From JAMXLO01 sp963818775 (GTDB taxonomy: Bacteria; Pseudomonadota; Alphaproteobacteria; Acetobacterales; Acetobacteraceae): a stretch of DNA of 64,000 nt. The stretch is taken from assembly GCA_963818775.1 (NCBI GenBank), contig CAWFUF010000024.1, positions 372,001 to 436,000 on the forward strand, written 5' to 3'. Positions within the stretch are counted from its first letter, which is position 1, and every line of letters starts with the position of its first letter. The translations under genes were made by a program, and so were the position numbers. Below are positions 50,893-58,803 of the stretch, piece after piece. A model generated the notes under the pieces. That model ran no database searches, had not been told where the DNA came from, and saw only the letters and a program-made list of their open reading frames with translations.

Positions 50893-51678
50893 ATGCCGTT
50901 CTACGAAAGAGGCGACGTCCGCATCCATTACGAAGAGGCCGGCTCCGGCTTCCCGTTGCTGGTCATCCCCGGCGGCGGGCTGAATTCCACGATCGCGGGC
51001 CTGGCTAGCCAGACCCACCCGTTCAATCCATTCGACGAGTTCAAAGACGAGTTTCGCATTATCGCGGCTGATCTGCGCAACGCCAAGGGTGGCCAGTCGT
51101 CCGGTCCGCTTGAGGTCGACCGGCCGTGGGACGCTTATACTGACGATCATATCGGCCTGATGGATCACCTTGGCATCCGGGACTTCCTGGTGCTCGGGTT
51201 CTGCATCGGCGGCCCTTTCATCTGGAACATGCTGACGCGCGCCAGCGACCGCGTGGTCGCGGCGGTGCCGGCACAGCCCAGCGGCTACCGCCCTGAGATG
51301 CCCAGCCTTTCGTACGACAACAACATGAAAACCTGGGGTCCGGAACTGTGCGCCCGCCGGCCCGACATCACGATGGCGATGGTCGACACCTTCCTGACCA
51401 ATATGTACCGCAAGCGTGCTGACTTCGTTTATACCGTGACGCGCGATTTCGTGCGCGGCTGCCAGACGCCGATCCTGGTGTTGCCGGACGACGTACCGGC
51501 GCATCCATATGCCGTCGCCATGGAAACCGTGCATCTCGCGCCGAACGCGCAAGTAAGCCTTTACCCGTGGAAGGACACCCCGGATAAGATCCCGCTGGCG
51601 GTGCGCCATATTCGCACATTCCTGCGGGCGTATCGGCCGGTGGCGGGAGCGCGAACCATGGCGGCTGCCGCCCAGTAG
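50893..51678 (+). CDS. Alpha/beta hydrolase with Cys nucleophile
   Basis: A 261-residue alpha/beta-hydrolase-fold protein: PLLVIPGGGLNSTIAGLASQ (oxyanion-hole region), FRIIAADLRNAKGGQSSGPL, and nucleophile elbow LVLGFCIGGPFIWNM, in which Cys104 replaces the usual Ser, as in dienelactone hydrolase. The acid is probably in ILVLPDDVPAHP. AAAGGGAG precedes the ATG. Its neighbours suggest a catabolic role, but the substrate is unknown. Confidence 0.85.
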   Translation: MPFYERGDVRIHYEEAGSGFPLLVIPGGGLNSTIAGLASQTHPFNPFDEFKDEFRIIAADLRNAKGGQSSGPLEVDRPWDAYTDDHIGLMDHLGIRDFLVLGFCIGGPFIWNMLTRASDRVVAAVPAQPSGYRPEMPSLSYDNNMKTWGPELCARRPDITMAMVDTFLTNMYRKRADFVYTVTRDFVRGCQTPILVLPDDVPAHPYAVAMETVHLAPNAQVSLYPWKDTPDKIPLAVRHIRTFLRAYRPVAGARTMAAAAQ

Positions 51679-51781
51679 CGCCGGATACAATCAGTGCGCC
51701 GGGCATCCACGGAGGCCCGGCGCACCCATAGGGCGTGTCAGCGGCCGCTCCAGCATGTTCGTGCGCGGAGAGGCTGGCTCT

Positions 51782-52921
51782 TCAAACAGGGACGGTCAGC
51801 CTCGTCATATCGAAGTTGTACACGCGAGCGGTGTTGCCGCCGACGATCTTGGCCTGTTCGTTGTCCGGCACCCCGGCCAGGATCTCCGTCAGGATCTTCC
51901 TCGATTGGGGAAACGTCAACTCGCTGTGTGGATAGTCCGAGCCCCACATCATGTTGTCCACGCCAATGACGTCTCGCAGCCGAATGCCGATGGCGTCCTC
52001 CTGGAAGCCCAGTACGACGTTGCGGCGGAAGAAATCGCTCGGGAGCATAGCGTTCTTGAACCGGTAGATCGCCTCGCCGTGGCGCTCGCGGTAGGTATAG
52101 TCCATGGTCGAGAGTACGTGGGGCACCCAGGCCAACTCGAACTCCACGATGGCGACTGTCAGGCGGGGATAACGTTCAAAGACGCCGGAGAAGATCAGAT
52201 CGCACATCGACATCGCCGGATAGAACGCCTTCGTCGCGCGGCTGCTCGCGTCGTGCAGCGTCTGGTCGCCGGCCCCGCGGATCCTGCCCTGCCGTCGCGT
52301 GGCCGTGTGCAGGCTCAACGGCAGGCCGAGCGCCGCGGCCGCGGCCCAGAACGGCTCATACTCGGATTGGTCATAACGCCGGTGCTCGAACGGATACTCG
52401 GTGATCATCGCCCCGGCCAGGCCAAGGCGTGCGGCCCGCTCCAGCTCCCTGATCGCATCCGGGATGTCGTCAAGGTTGATCATTGCGATGCCCTTGAGTT
52501 GGGCGGGATCCGTGCGGCAGAAGTCGGCGAGCCAATCGTTGTAAGTGCGAAAGATGGCGGACATCAGGGCCGAGCCCGTCACCTTGAAGTAAAAGAGCCC
52601 TTGCGATGGATAGAGGACTTCGCCGGAGACCCCATCGAGCGCCATGTCCTTGAGATGTTGCTCGGGGTCGTATCCGCCGCGGTGCACGTCTTCAAAGCGG
52701 CCCTGGGCGGAGATGGTCTCGGGGGCCTCGAACCGCGCGCCGGCGTTCGAGATGAGGCCGATCCCGGAGAGGATCTGATCCGCCTCGACCACGATCTGAT
52801 CGGCGCCGTCGATCCGCTGTATCCGCGGCGCACGATCCCGGAATGGAGCATCGATGCGGGTCTGCCAGAGATCCGGCGGTTCGAACACGTGCGAGTCAGA
52901 TGAGAGAATCACAGGCGGCAT
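51782..52921 (-). CDS. Amidohydrolase-2 (ACMSD-like) family metal-dependent hydrolase/decarboxylase
   Basis: A 379-residue TIM-barrel enzyme. The N-terminal metal site is LSSDSHVFEPPDLW; YPFEHRRYDQSEYEPFWAAA, LPLSLHTATRRQGR (His) and MMWGSDYPHSELTFPQSRKI (C-terminal Asp-Tyr-Pro-His) complete the pattern. Relatives are ACMS, gamma-resorcylate and 5-carboxyvanillate decarboxylases and some hydrolases. The start at ATG 52921 is preferred because AGGAG lies six bases upstream; an ATG at 52927 touches that site. It is convergent with the alpha/beta hydrolase gene. Confidence 0.87.
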   Translation of the reverse strand: MPPVILSSDSHVFEPPDLWQTRIDAPFRDRAPRIQRIDGADQIVVEADQILSGIGLISNAGARFEAPETISAQGRFEDVHRGGYDPEQHLKDMALDGVSGEVLYPSQGLFYFKVTGSALMSAIFRTYNDWLADFCRTDPAQLKGIAMINLDDIPDAIRELERAARLGLAGAMITEYPFEHRRYDQSEYEPFWAAAAALGLPLSLHTATRRQGRIRGAGDQTLHDASSRATKAFYPAMSMCDLIFSGVFERYPRLTVAIVEFELAWVPHVLSTMDYTYRERHGEAIYRFKNAMLPSDFFRRNVVLGFQEDAIGIRLRDVIGVDNMMWGSDYPHSELTFPQSRKILTEILAGVPDNEQAKIVGGNTARVYNFDMTRLTVPV

Positions 52922-52927
52922 CGGCAT

Positions 52928-53292
52928 CTCCTTTCTGACTTGATCGCGAGTGGCACCTTTGGCAACCAGCCGATCGCCGTCAAGTTGGGCACGGTTAGTG
53001 ATCAGGCGAAATGTTTGAACGTCTTTCCGTCTCGCGGATCACCGTTTTCCGGCAAGTGAGGTTCCGCCCAGGCGTTCGCGGCAATCAGCAATAGGTCCGC
53101 TTCCGGCAGGTGCTGGCCGGCGCAACGGCTTGGATAGTGGAGGTTGGATTCACGCCACCTGCGGCGCGCTGTCGATCGCGAGCTGTGGCTTCAATTCACG
53201 TTTGGCGCCGACCACTTGCCCATGTTCCTCTGGCGCGGCTCTCTGGCTGCCGGATCCAAGGGCTTGGTGATGACGCATCATCTGTCTGGATA
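52928..53292. other. 365-base intergenic region, no gene
   Basis: No coding sequence, RNA or LacI-type operator was recognised here. It separates the first amidohydrolase gene from the lacI-type gene on the same strand and should contain the promoter of the former. Confidence 0.35.
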
Positions 53293-54369
53293 TCAGGGAG
53301 GAACCGCCGTACTGCCACGGATGATCAGTTCGGCCTCGATTGGTGGCGGGACGTCCGCGGCCCCCCGTTCCAGATAGCCAATGATGTATTTGGCGATCTC
53401 CTCGCCCATCCGGCGGCTTGGAACGCGAACTGTCGTGAGCGGTGGATCAAGATGCGCGGACATGTCCGTATCGTCGAAGCCGACAATGCTGAGGTCCCGC
53501 GGGATCGCCAGACCAAGCTCCTTGGACTCGATCATCGCCCCGGTGGCGATATAGTCGTTCGTGCAGACCAAGGCGGTTGGACGCATCCGGTCGTCAAGCA
53601 TGATTCTGCGCATCCCTTCGCGGCCGCTCGCAATGTGCCGGCTGTTGACCCGCACCAGATGCTGCGGCCGGATCGCGATGCCTGATAGCGCCAGCGCGTC
53701 CTGCACCGCGGCGATACGCTGCTGGATGCGGTCATTTCCATGGCTCTCGTGCGCCACGATCCCGAAGGCGCGATGGCCGAGTTCAAGCAGGTGCTCCGTG
53801 AGCCTGGTCGATGCCGCGTAATTGTCGAACCCGATGCAGGTATGCCGCGGGTCCTGCACTCTGGTGTAGGTGATCACGTACGGGACGCTTTGAGATCGAA
53901 GCAGTTCGAACAGCGCATCTGGGTGCGCTTCGCCGACCAGCACCAGACACTCAACGCCCCGCTCAACCAGCGTGCGGGCTTGCTGCAAGCGCAGCTCTGC
54001 CGTCGCATCCATGCAGCACAAGATCAGCGTATATTGCGCCGCAGCCAGATCGTGCTGCAACGCCTCGATAAGCGTGGCGAAATTCTGGTGGCTGAGCGTC
54101 GGGATCATCACGCCGACAGTGCGTGTCCGCAGCGAAGCAAGCGCCTTGGCGGCCCCATTCGGTACCCATTTCAGTTCCTGCGCCGCGTGCAGAATGCGTT
54201 CACGCAGCACGCTAGAGACCAGATCAGGCGCATTCAGAGCTCGTGACACCGAAGCGGTCGAGACACCGGCAAGTCGCGCGACATCCTCAAGTCTGACCGG
54301 CGCATTACCCGATCGGCGCGGCCGCCGGCGCATCGCGGTCGCTGTTTCGGAGCGTTCACTCCTGATCAT
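53293..54369 (-). CDS. LacI family transcriptional regulator
   Basis: A 358-residue repressor. The HTH with hinge is VRLEDVARLAGVSTASVSRA, LNAPDLVSSVLRERILHAAQ and GAAKALASLRTRTVGVMIPT. The periplasmic-binding-protein-like sensor follows (RPTALVCTNDYIATGAMIES, LSIVGFDDTDMSAHLDPPLT). It ends the four-gene run amidohydrolase-amidohydrolase-Rieske-lacI and starts eight bases after the Rieske stop. Two LacI-type operators lie in the divergent promoter at 57030-57132, so autoregulation and control of the binding protein are likely. Confidence 0.93.
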   Translation of the reverse strand: MIRSERSETATAMRRRPRRSGNAPVRLEDVARLAGVSTASVSRALNAPDLVSSVLRERILHAAQELKWVPNGAAKALASLRTRTVGVMIPTLSHQNFATLIEALQHDLAAAQYTLILCCMDATAELRLQQARTLVERGVECLVLVGEAHPDALFELLRSQSVPYVITYTRVQDPRHTCIGFDNYAASTRLTEHLLELGHRAFGIVAHESHGNDRIQQRIAAVQDALALSGIAIRPQHLVRVNSRHIASGREGMRRIMLDDRMRPTALVCTNDYIATGAMIESKELGLAIPRDLSIVGFDDTDMSAHLDPPLTTVRVPSRRMGEEIAKYIIGYLERGAADVPPPIEAELIIRGSTAVPP

Positions 54370-54377
54370 CGCGTTCC

Positions 54378-54791
54378 CTATACGGTAACGACGACGTATT
54401 TCTGCTCGACTTCCACCGGCACCGTTTCGGCAGCGAACGGCCCCTTCGCCAGCGCCTCGCCTGGTTCGACCTCGCAGGCGTACGTCCGCGCATGCACGCT
54501 GTCAGGATCGCACCAGGATTGCCCGGTGCGGATATCGAATTCCCAGCAATGCCAGGGGCAGCGCAGCATCTCGCCCTGTCGTTCCAGCCGGTACTCGCCA
54601 GGGGACGGCGCCACCAGGCGGCTGACGATAGCCCCCTGGCAGAGCGGCGCCCCCTGGTGGGGGCAGCGGTTGATCAGCGCGAAGAACTCGTTGTTGACGT
54701 TGAAAACGCCGATCTCGCGCCCCTTGATCGTCACCACCTTGCAGGTGCCGGGCGCGATCTCCTCAACCGATGCAACGACGTGCCGGCTCAT
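54378..54791 (-). CDS. Rieske [2Fe-2S] protein, ferredoxin-type
   Basis: A 137-residue soluble Rieske protein. Cluster ligands are in CPHQGAPLCQGAIV (Cys-x-His) and CPWHCWEFDIRTGQSW (Cys-x2-His). No membrane segment or signal peptide is present, so it is a cytosolic electron carrier or a Rieske-like domain for an oxygenase whose catalytic subunit is not in the window. It sits four bases after the second amidohydrolase gene. Confidence 0.9.
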   Translation of the reverse strand: MSRHVVASVEEIAPGTCKVVTIKGREIGVFNVNNEFFALINRCPHQGAPLCQGAIVSRLVAPSPGEYRLERQGEMLRCPWHCWEFDIRTGQSWCDPDSVHARTYACEVEPGEALAKGPFAAETVPVEVEQKYVVVTV

Positions 54792-54794
54792 TGC

Positions 54795-55907
54795 TCACTC
54801 GAAGTCGTAAGCAGCCATGGCATTGTCGTGGTAGATTTTCCGCTTCCAGTCCTCCGGCAGCGCTACCTTGAAGGCGAAGCGGGGATCGTCCTGGTCCCAG
54901 TGCGGATAGTCGGTCGAGAACATCACCCGATCGATACCGATCCACTCCAGAGTTGACAGCATGTCCGCCGGCCGTTCCGGCTCCTCGATCGGCTGCGTCG
55001 TCACCCAGATGTTCCGGCGCACATACTCCGAAGGCTTCTGCCGCAGGAAGGGAACTTCGGCCTTCAACGCCTTCCACGTGTTATCCAGCCGCCAGCACAA
55101 AGGCGGCAGCCATGCAAAGCCGCCCTCCACCAGCACGACCTTCAGGTTCGGCAGATGCTCGAACACGCCTTCGCACACCAGGCTGGTGACCAGCGCCGCC
55201 ATGCTCTGCACGTAGGACGGATGCTCCTCGTGATAAAAGGAAACGACACCGCCGCCGGTCGATGCGTGGCCCGCCGTGCCGCCCAGATGCAGCGACACTG
55301 GGAAGTTATTCGCGGCACAAGCTTCCAGGATCGGCCAGTAGCGGCGCCGGCCCAGCGGCTCGATGCTGCGCGGCGGGATGTTCACCTGGGCGAAGCGGCG
55401 GTCGCCGGCGCGGGCCTCGATCTCGGCGATCGCGGCCTTCTCATGCTCGATATTGATCTGCACCGCCGCCTTCAGGCGAGGATCGGGGTCGCAGAAGCGC
55501 GCCAACTGCCAATCGTTCACCGCGGTGGCCATGGCGGCCCCGAAGTCGATGTTGCGCTCGGCCGGACCGCCACCGACCAACGGCGCCAACAGGCCGTAGG
55601 CGACGTTGAACTTGTCCAGCAACTGCATCTGCATGAAAGGCAGATCGGAGCCGGGATGGCTGCCGTCCGGCGCCCAGGCATCCATGCGCTGGCCGTTGCC
55701 GGGCGACATACGTGGATAGCTGGAGGCTTTCGCCAGGCCCTGGCGCGTGCGCCCGCCGATGCTCGCACGATGCTCACGCCACTTCTGCGGCAGGAATTCA
55801 TCGAATTCGGCCGGGGTCTTGAAATACGGGTGCACGTCGCAATCGATGAAGCCCAGATGGCTCTGCTGGGCGGCATCGATCTGCGGGTTCAGCAGTGTGA
55901 CATTCAT
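54795..55907 (-). CDS. Amidohydrolase-2 (ACMSD-like) family enzyme
   Basis: A 370-residue TIM-barrel enzyme: FIDCDVHPYFKTPAEFDEFL (metal site; Asp-x-His rather than His-x-His), PVSLHLGGTAGHASTGGGVV, LKVVLVEGGFAWLPPLCWRL and VMFSTDYPHWDQDDPRFAFK. GGAGG is five bases before the ATG at 55907. It is clearly homologous to the next gene (both CDVHP, YWP, KVVL.E.G..W.P..MWR-type, STDYPHW). Substrate unknown. Confidence 0.88.
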   Translation of the reverse strand: MNVTLLNPQIDAAQQSHLGFIDCDVHPYFKTPAEFDEFLPQKWREHRASIGGRTRQGLAKASSYPRMSPGNGQRMDAWAPDGSHPGSDLPFMQMQLLDKFNVAYGLLAPLVGGGPAERNIDFGAAMATAVNDWQLARFCDPDPRLKAAVQINIEHEKAAIAEIEARAGDRRFAQVNIPPRSIEPLGRRRYWPILEACAANNFPVSLHLGGTAGHASTGGGVVSFYHEEHPSYVQSMAALVTSLVCEGVFEHLPNLKVVLVEGGFAWLPPLCWRLDNTWKALKAEVPFLRQKPSEYVRRNIWVTTQPIEEPERPADMLSTLEWIGIDRVMFSTDYPHWDQDDPRFAFKVALPEDWKRKIYHDNAMAAYDFE

Positions 55908-55932
55908 CGCGTCCTCCTTCCGTCCACGCCAG

Positions 55933-56997
55933 TCAGGCCAGGCGCGGGTAGGTCTCCAGCGGGTTGTCGACAAGAATCTTCCGGATCAGGTCCGGCGGCA
56001 ATCCATCGGGTACCGCATCGGCGCCAGCAAAATGCCAGTGCGGGTAGTCGGTCGAGAACAGCAGCATTTGGTCTGAGCCGATCTCATCGAGGACCGTTTC
56101 GACCTGGGCAATCGCGTCGGGCGCGTCGAAGGGCTGAAGGGTGAGGCGCACATTCTGGCGGATGACTTCGGACGGCATGCGCTCCTGCCACGGGGTCTCG
56201 GCGCGCACGCCTCGCCAAGTCTTGTTGATGCGCCACATATAGGCGGGGAACCAGGTCACGCCTGATTCGATCAACACCACTTTCAGCTTCGGGAATTTGA
56301 CGAACACGCCTTCGGTGAGCAACGAGTTCAGCGTGCCGGCGAACCCCTGCGCCTGCTGCACATAATCTTCCAGGTAATAGGAGAACCAGCCGGTCGCACT
56401 GGGCGGATGCAGCAGCGCGCTGCCGGCGTGGATGCCGATCGGCAGGCCGTGCTTTTCCGCCGCGCGATACACCGGCCAGTATTGCCGCCGTCCGAGCGGG
56501 ATTTCCGCCTGCGACAGCAACAGCACCTGCACGAAGCGCCTGTCCTCGGCGCAGCGCTCAATCTCCTCCGCCGCCAGTTCCGGGCTGCACACAGGCACGG
56601 CGATCGAGGCGCGCAGGCGCGGATCGCGATCCAGCCACTCAGCAGCGATCCAGCGATTGATGGCGCGGCAAAGCGCGGCCGACAAATCCTCGCTGTGCAG
56701 GATCTGCGCGCCATTCAGCACGTTGAGGATAGCGTAGCGGGACTGGAACGTGTCGAGCGTGTGACGGCATAGTTGAGCGATATCCGCGCCCGCGGGCCCG
56801 CGTTCCGGACGCCAATCGGGCCTGCTGTTCAGCGGCGCGTTTGCCGGGAAGCTGCTCAGCTCCAGATTGTCGGTTTCGAGGCCGCGGCGCGCGATGTGTT
56901 CACGCCAATACGCATCCAGATACGGCAACAGCACCCGCGTGGTCGGGATCGCGGGATGGACGTCGCAGTCGATCGGCTGGAAAGACGACGGGTCCAA
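55933..56997 (-). CDS. Amidohydrolase-2 (ACMSD-like) family enzyme
   Basis: A 354-residue enzyme starting at TTG 56997, with GGAAGG seven bases upstream. PIDCDVHPAIPTTRVLLPYL, GLPIGIHAGSALLHPP, LKVVLIESGVTWFPAYMWRI and MLLFSTDYPHWHFAGADAVP define the family. It is the first gene of the LacI-linked run and diverges from the sugar-type binding-protein gene. Its paralogy to the next gene suggests a two-component enzyme or two successive steps on related substrates. Confidence 0.88.
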   Translation of the reverse strand: MDPSSFQPIDCDVHPAIPTTRVLLPYLDAYWREHIARRGLETDNLELSSFPANAPLNSRPDWRPERGPAGADIAQLCRHTLDTFQSRYAILNVLNGAQILHSEDLSAALCRAINRWIAAEWLDRDPRLRASIAVPVCSPELAAEEIERCAEDRRFVQVLLLSQAEIPLGRRQYWPVYRAAEKHGLPIGIHAGSALLHPPSATGWFSYYLEDYVQQAQGFAGTLNSLLTEGVFVKFPKLKVVLIESGVTWFPAYMWRINKTWRGVRAETPWQERMPSEVIRQNVRLTLQPFDAPDAIAQVETVLDEIGSDQMLLFSTDYPHWHFAGADAVPDGLPPDLIRKILVDNPLETYPRLA

Positions 56998-57029
56998 CGG
57001 CGATACCTTCCACGGTGTCAGCGGTAGAC

Positions 57030-57041
57030 GTAAGCGATTAC
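57030..57041. promoter_or_regulatory. LacI-type operator 1
   Basis: GTAAGCGATTAC, outer arms perfectly palindromic (GTAA/TTAC) around GCGA, resembling the AANCGNTT core bound by LacI/GalR proteins. It lies 33 bases upstream of the amidohydrolase start, in the 150-base divergent promoter region. Confidence 0.6.
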
Positions 57042-57118
57042 TCTCGATCAGTCCAGCCTGTGCCGCACAAGCTCACCAAGGATTGGTTGACGTCGGCCCG
57101 GTCATCGTCCAGCCTTCC

Positions 57119-57132
57119 TGTAAGCGCTAACA
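57119..57132. promoter_or_regulatory. LacI-type operator 2
   Basis: TGTAAGCGCTAACA is palindromic at all but one base pair and matches the LacI/GalR consensus with central AGCGCT. It ends 15 bases before the ATG of the binding-protein gene, a position suited to repression. Confidence 0.7.
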
Positions 57133-57147
57133 AGGTCGAGGAAACCC

Positions 57148-58383
57148 ATGAAACGGGTCTGGCTGGCGGCGGTCCTGCTTGTCACCGTGGTTGCGACACA
57201 AGCCGCGGCCCAGCGGGCGGATGTCATCCATTTCTACACCAGCAGCGGTGAATCGCTGGCAATCGGCGTGTTTGCCAAGGAATACGACAAGCGCGGCGGC
57301 ACCTGGGTCGATGACCCGGCCGTCGGCCCGCAGGCGGAATCGGCTCTGGCGATGAACCGCATCGCCGGCGGCAATGCACCCGCGGCCATGCAATGGCCGG
57401 TCGGCGCCGCGACACACGAACTGGCGCAGCAGGGAATGCTGACCGATCTCGACGACCTCGCCGCAGCCGGGAACTGGGCAAAGAACCTGCCGCCGCTGCT
57501 GCTGCGCAATGTCACGGTCGACGGCCACATCGTCAGCGCGCCGGTCGACATTCATGGCGCCAACTGGATGTTCACCAGCACGAAGGTGTTCAAGGCGGTG
57601 GGCCTGGAACCGCCGAAGACCTGGGATGAGTTCTTCGCGCAGGCGCCGAAGATCCAGGCGGCCGGTTACATCCCGATCGCCTTTGGCGCCAACGCGCAGC
57701 AGGAAGACTGGCTGTTCATGGCGCTGCTGGCGGCCGCGGCGGGCAACGACGGGTTTTTGGCCATCGTGACAAAGCACGATGCCACGGTGGCGGGTGGGGC
57801 CGGCGCACTGAAGGCGTTCGAAGTGATGGGCAAGCTGCGGCAATATGTCGATGCCGGCAGCCCGAACCGGAAATGGAATGACACGCTGGCGCTGGTGGAA
57901 ACCAACAGGGCGGCGATGATGATCGTGGGCGATTGGGCGAAGGGCGATCTTGCCGCGGCCAATCTGAAGGTGGATGTGGATTGGGGATGCCAGCTCGCAC
58001 CGGGCACGCAGGATGGGTACATCATCACCACCAATTCCTTCACGTTCCCCAAAAGCGACAAACCCGACCAGGTCGCCGCGCAGCGCAAGCTTGCACAGGT
58101 GTTCATGGATCCCGCGGTGCAGACTGAGTACACCTATTACAAGGGGTCGATCCCGTCGCGCCTAGACGCCAACATCAAGTCGCTCGATCGATGCGCTCAG
58201 CAGGGGCAGAAGATCATGGCCGAAGGTCCGGCGCATCAGTTGCCGCATTTCCTGCTTTCATTCACGCCCGATGTGCTGGGGCAGATCAATGATGTGCTGG
58301 CGCAGTACTGGAGCCACCCGGACATCAGTGCGGTTGACGCAACAAAGCAGTTCGCGGCGATCGTCGGTTCGGCGGGGCAGTAG
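57148..58383 (+). CDS. Carbohydrate-type ABC substrate-binding protein (orphan)
   Basis: A 411-residue periplasmic binding protein of the sugar (family 1) type. Signal peptide MKRVWLAAVLLVTVVATQAA; then VIHFYTSSGESLAIGVFAKE, GLEPPKTWDEFFAQAPKIQA (characteristic) and KWNDTLALVETNRAAMMIVG. It ends QPH-like HQLPHFLLSFTPDVLGQIND. No permease genes follow, so its membrane partners must be encoded elsewhere. Two LacI operators upstream suggest substrate-inducible expression together with the divergent amidohydrolase operon. Confidence 0.92.
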   Translation: MKRVWLAAVLLVTVVATQAAAQRADVIHFYTSSGESLAIGVFAKEYDKRGGTWVDDPAVGPQAESALAMNRIAGGNAPAAMQWPVGAATHELAQQGMLTDLDDLAAAGNWAKNLPPLLLRNVTVDGHIVSAPVDIHGANWMFTSTKVFKAVGLEPPKTWDEFFAQAPKIQAAGYIPIAFGANAQQEDWLFMALLAAAAGNDGFLAIVTKHDATVAGGAGALKAFEVMGKLRQYVDAGSPNRKWNDTLALVETNRAAMMIVGDWAKGDLAAANLKVDVDWGCQLAPGTQDGYIITTNSFTFPKSDKPDQVAAQRKLAQVFMDPAVQTEYTYYKGSIPSRLDANIKSLDRCAQQGQKIMAEGPAHQLPHFLLSFTPDVLGQINDVLAQYWSHPDISAVDATKQFAAIVGSAGQ

Positions 58384-58803
58384 CACGACACGCGGTGCTG
58401 CAGCCTTTCCTCACTGACTTGGGTCGAACAACGAGACCTGATCCATCGCGAAGTTCAATCGCACCTGCGCGTCCCTGCAAAAGCTGCACATCAGCGAAGT
58501 GGAAGCTGTGGCCGGGGTCATAGACCGGCTGCCTCAGCCGACGTCGTCGCCATTGGCAGCAACGGGTGTTGGTGCCGTGGCACGTCCTCGAAGCCGAACT
58601 CGGCACGACATGGCCGATGCCTTCAGCCAGCCACACCGCGGCAAGCGATCGGTGGCACCACCTCGCACCGCCTGCATGTTCGAAGCAGACAACCACCGGG
58701 ATACGGCCACGGTCGCCAACCGGCCCTAAGTCAAAGAGCTGGGCAGCCCGCGCATCAGCGGTTGGACGGCCGGAGCGCCCGCTTGAGGACTCCCATCGCG
58801 ATG
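58384..58803. other. 420-base region with a possible ABC-ATPase remnant
   Basis: No intact gene. On the minus strand, about 58510-58411 reads ...DAQVRLNFAMDQVSLFDPSQ-stop. This resembles the C-terminal TOBE end (V.L.F....V.LFDP) of UgpC/MalK-type sugar ABC ATPases, but the body of the gene is missing and the opposite orientation to the binding-protein gene argues for rearrangement. Confidence 0.3.
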
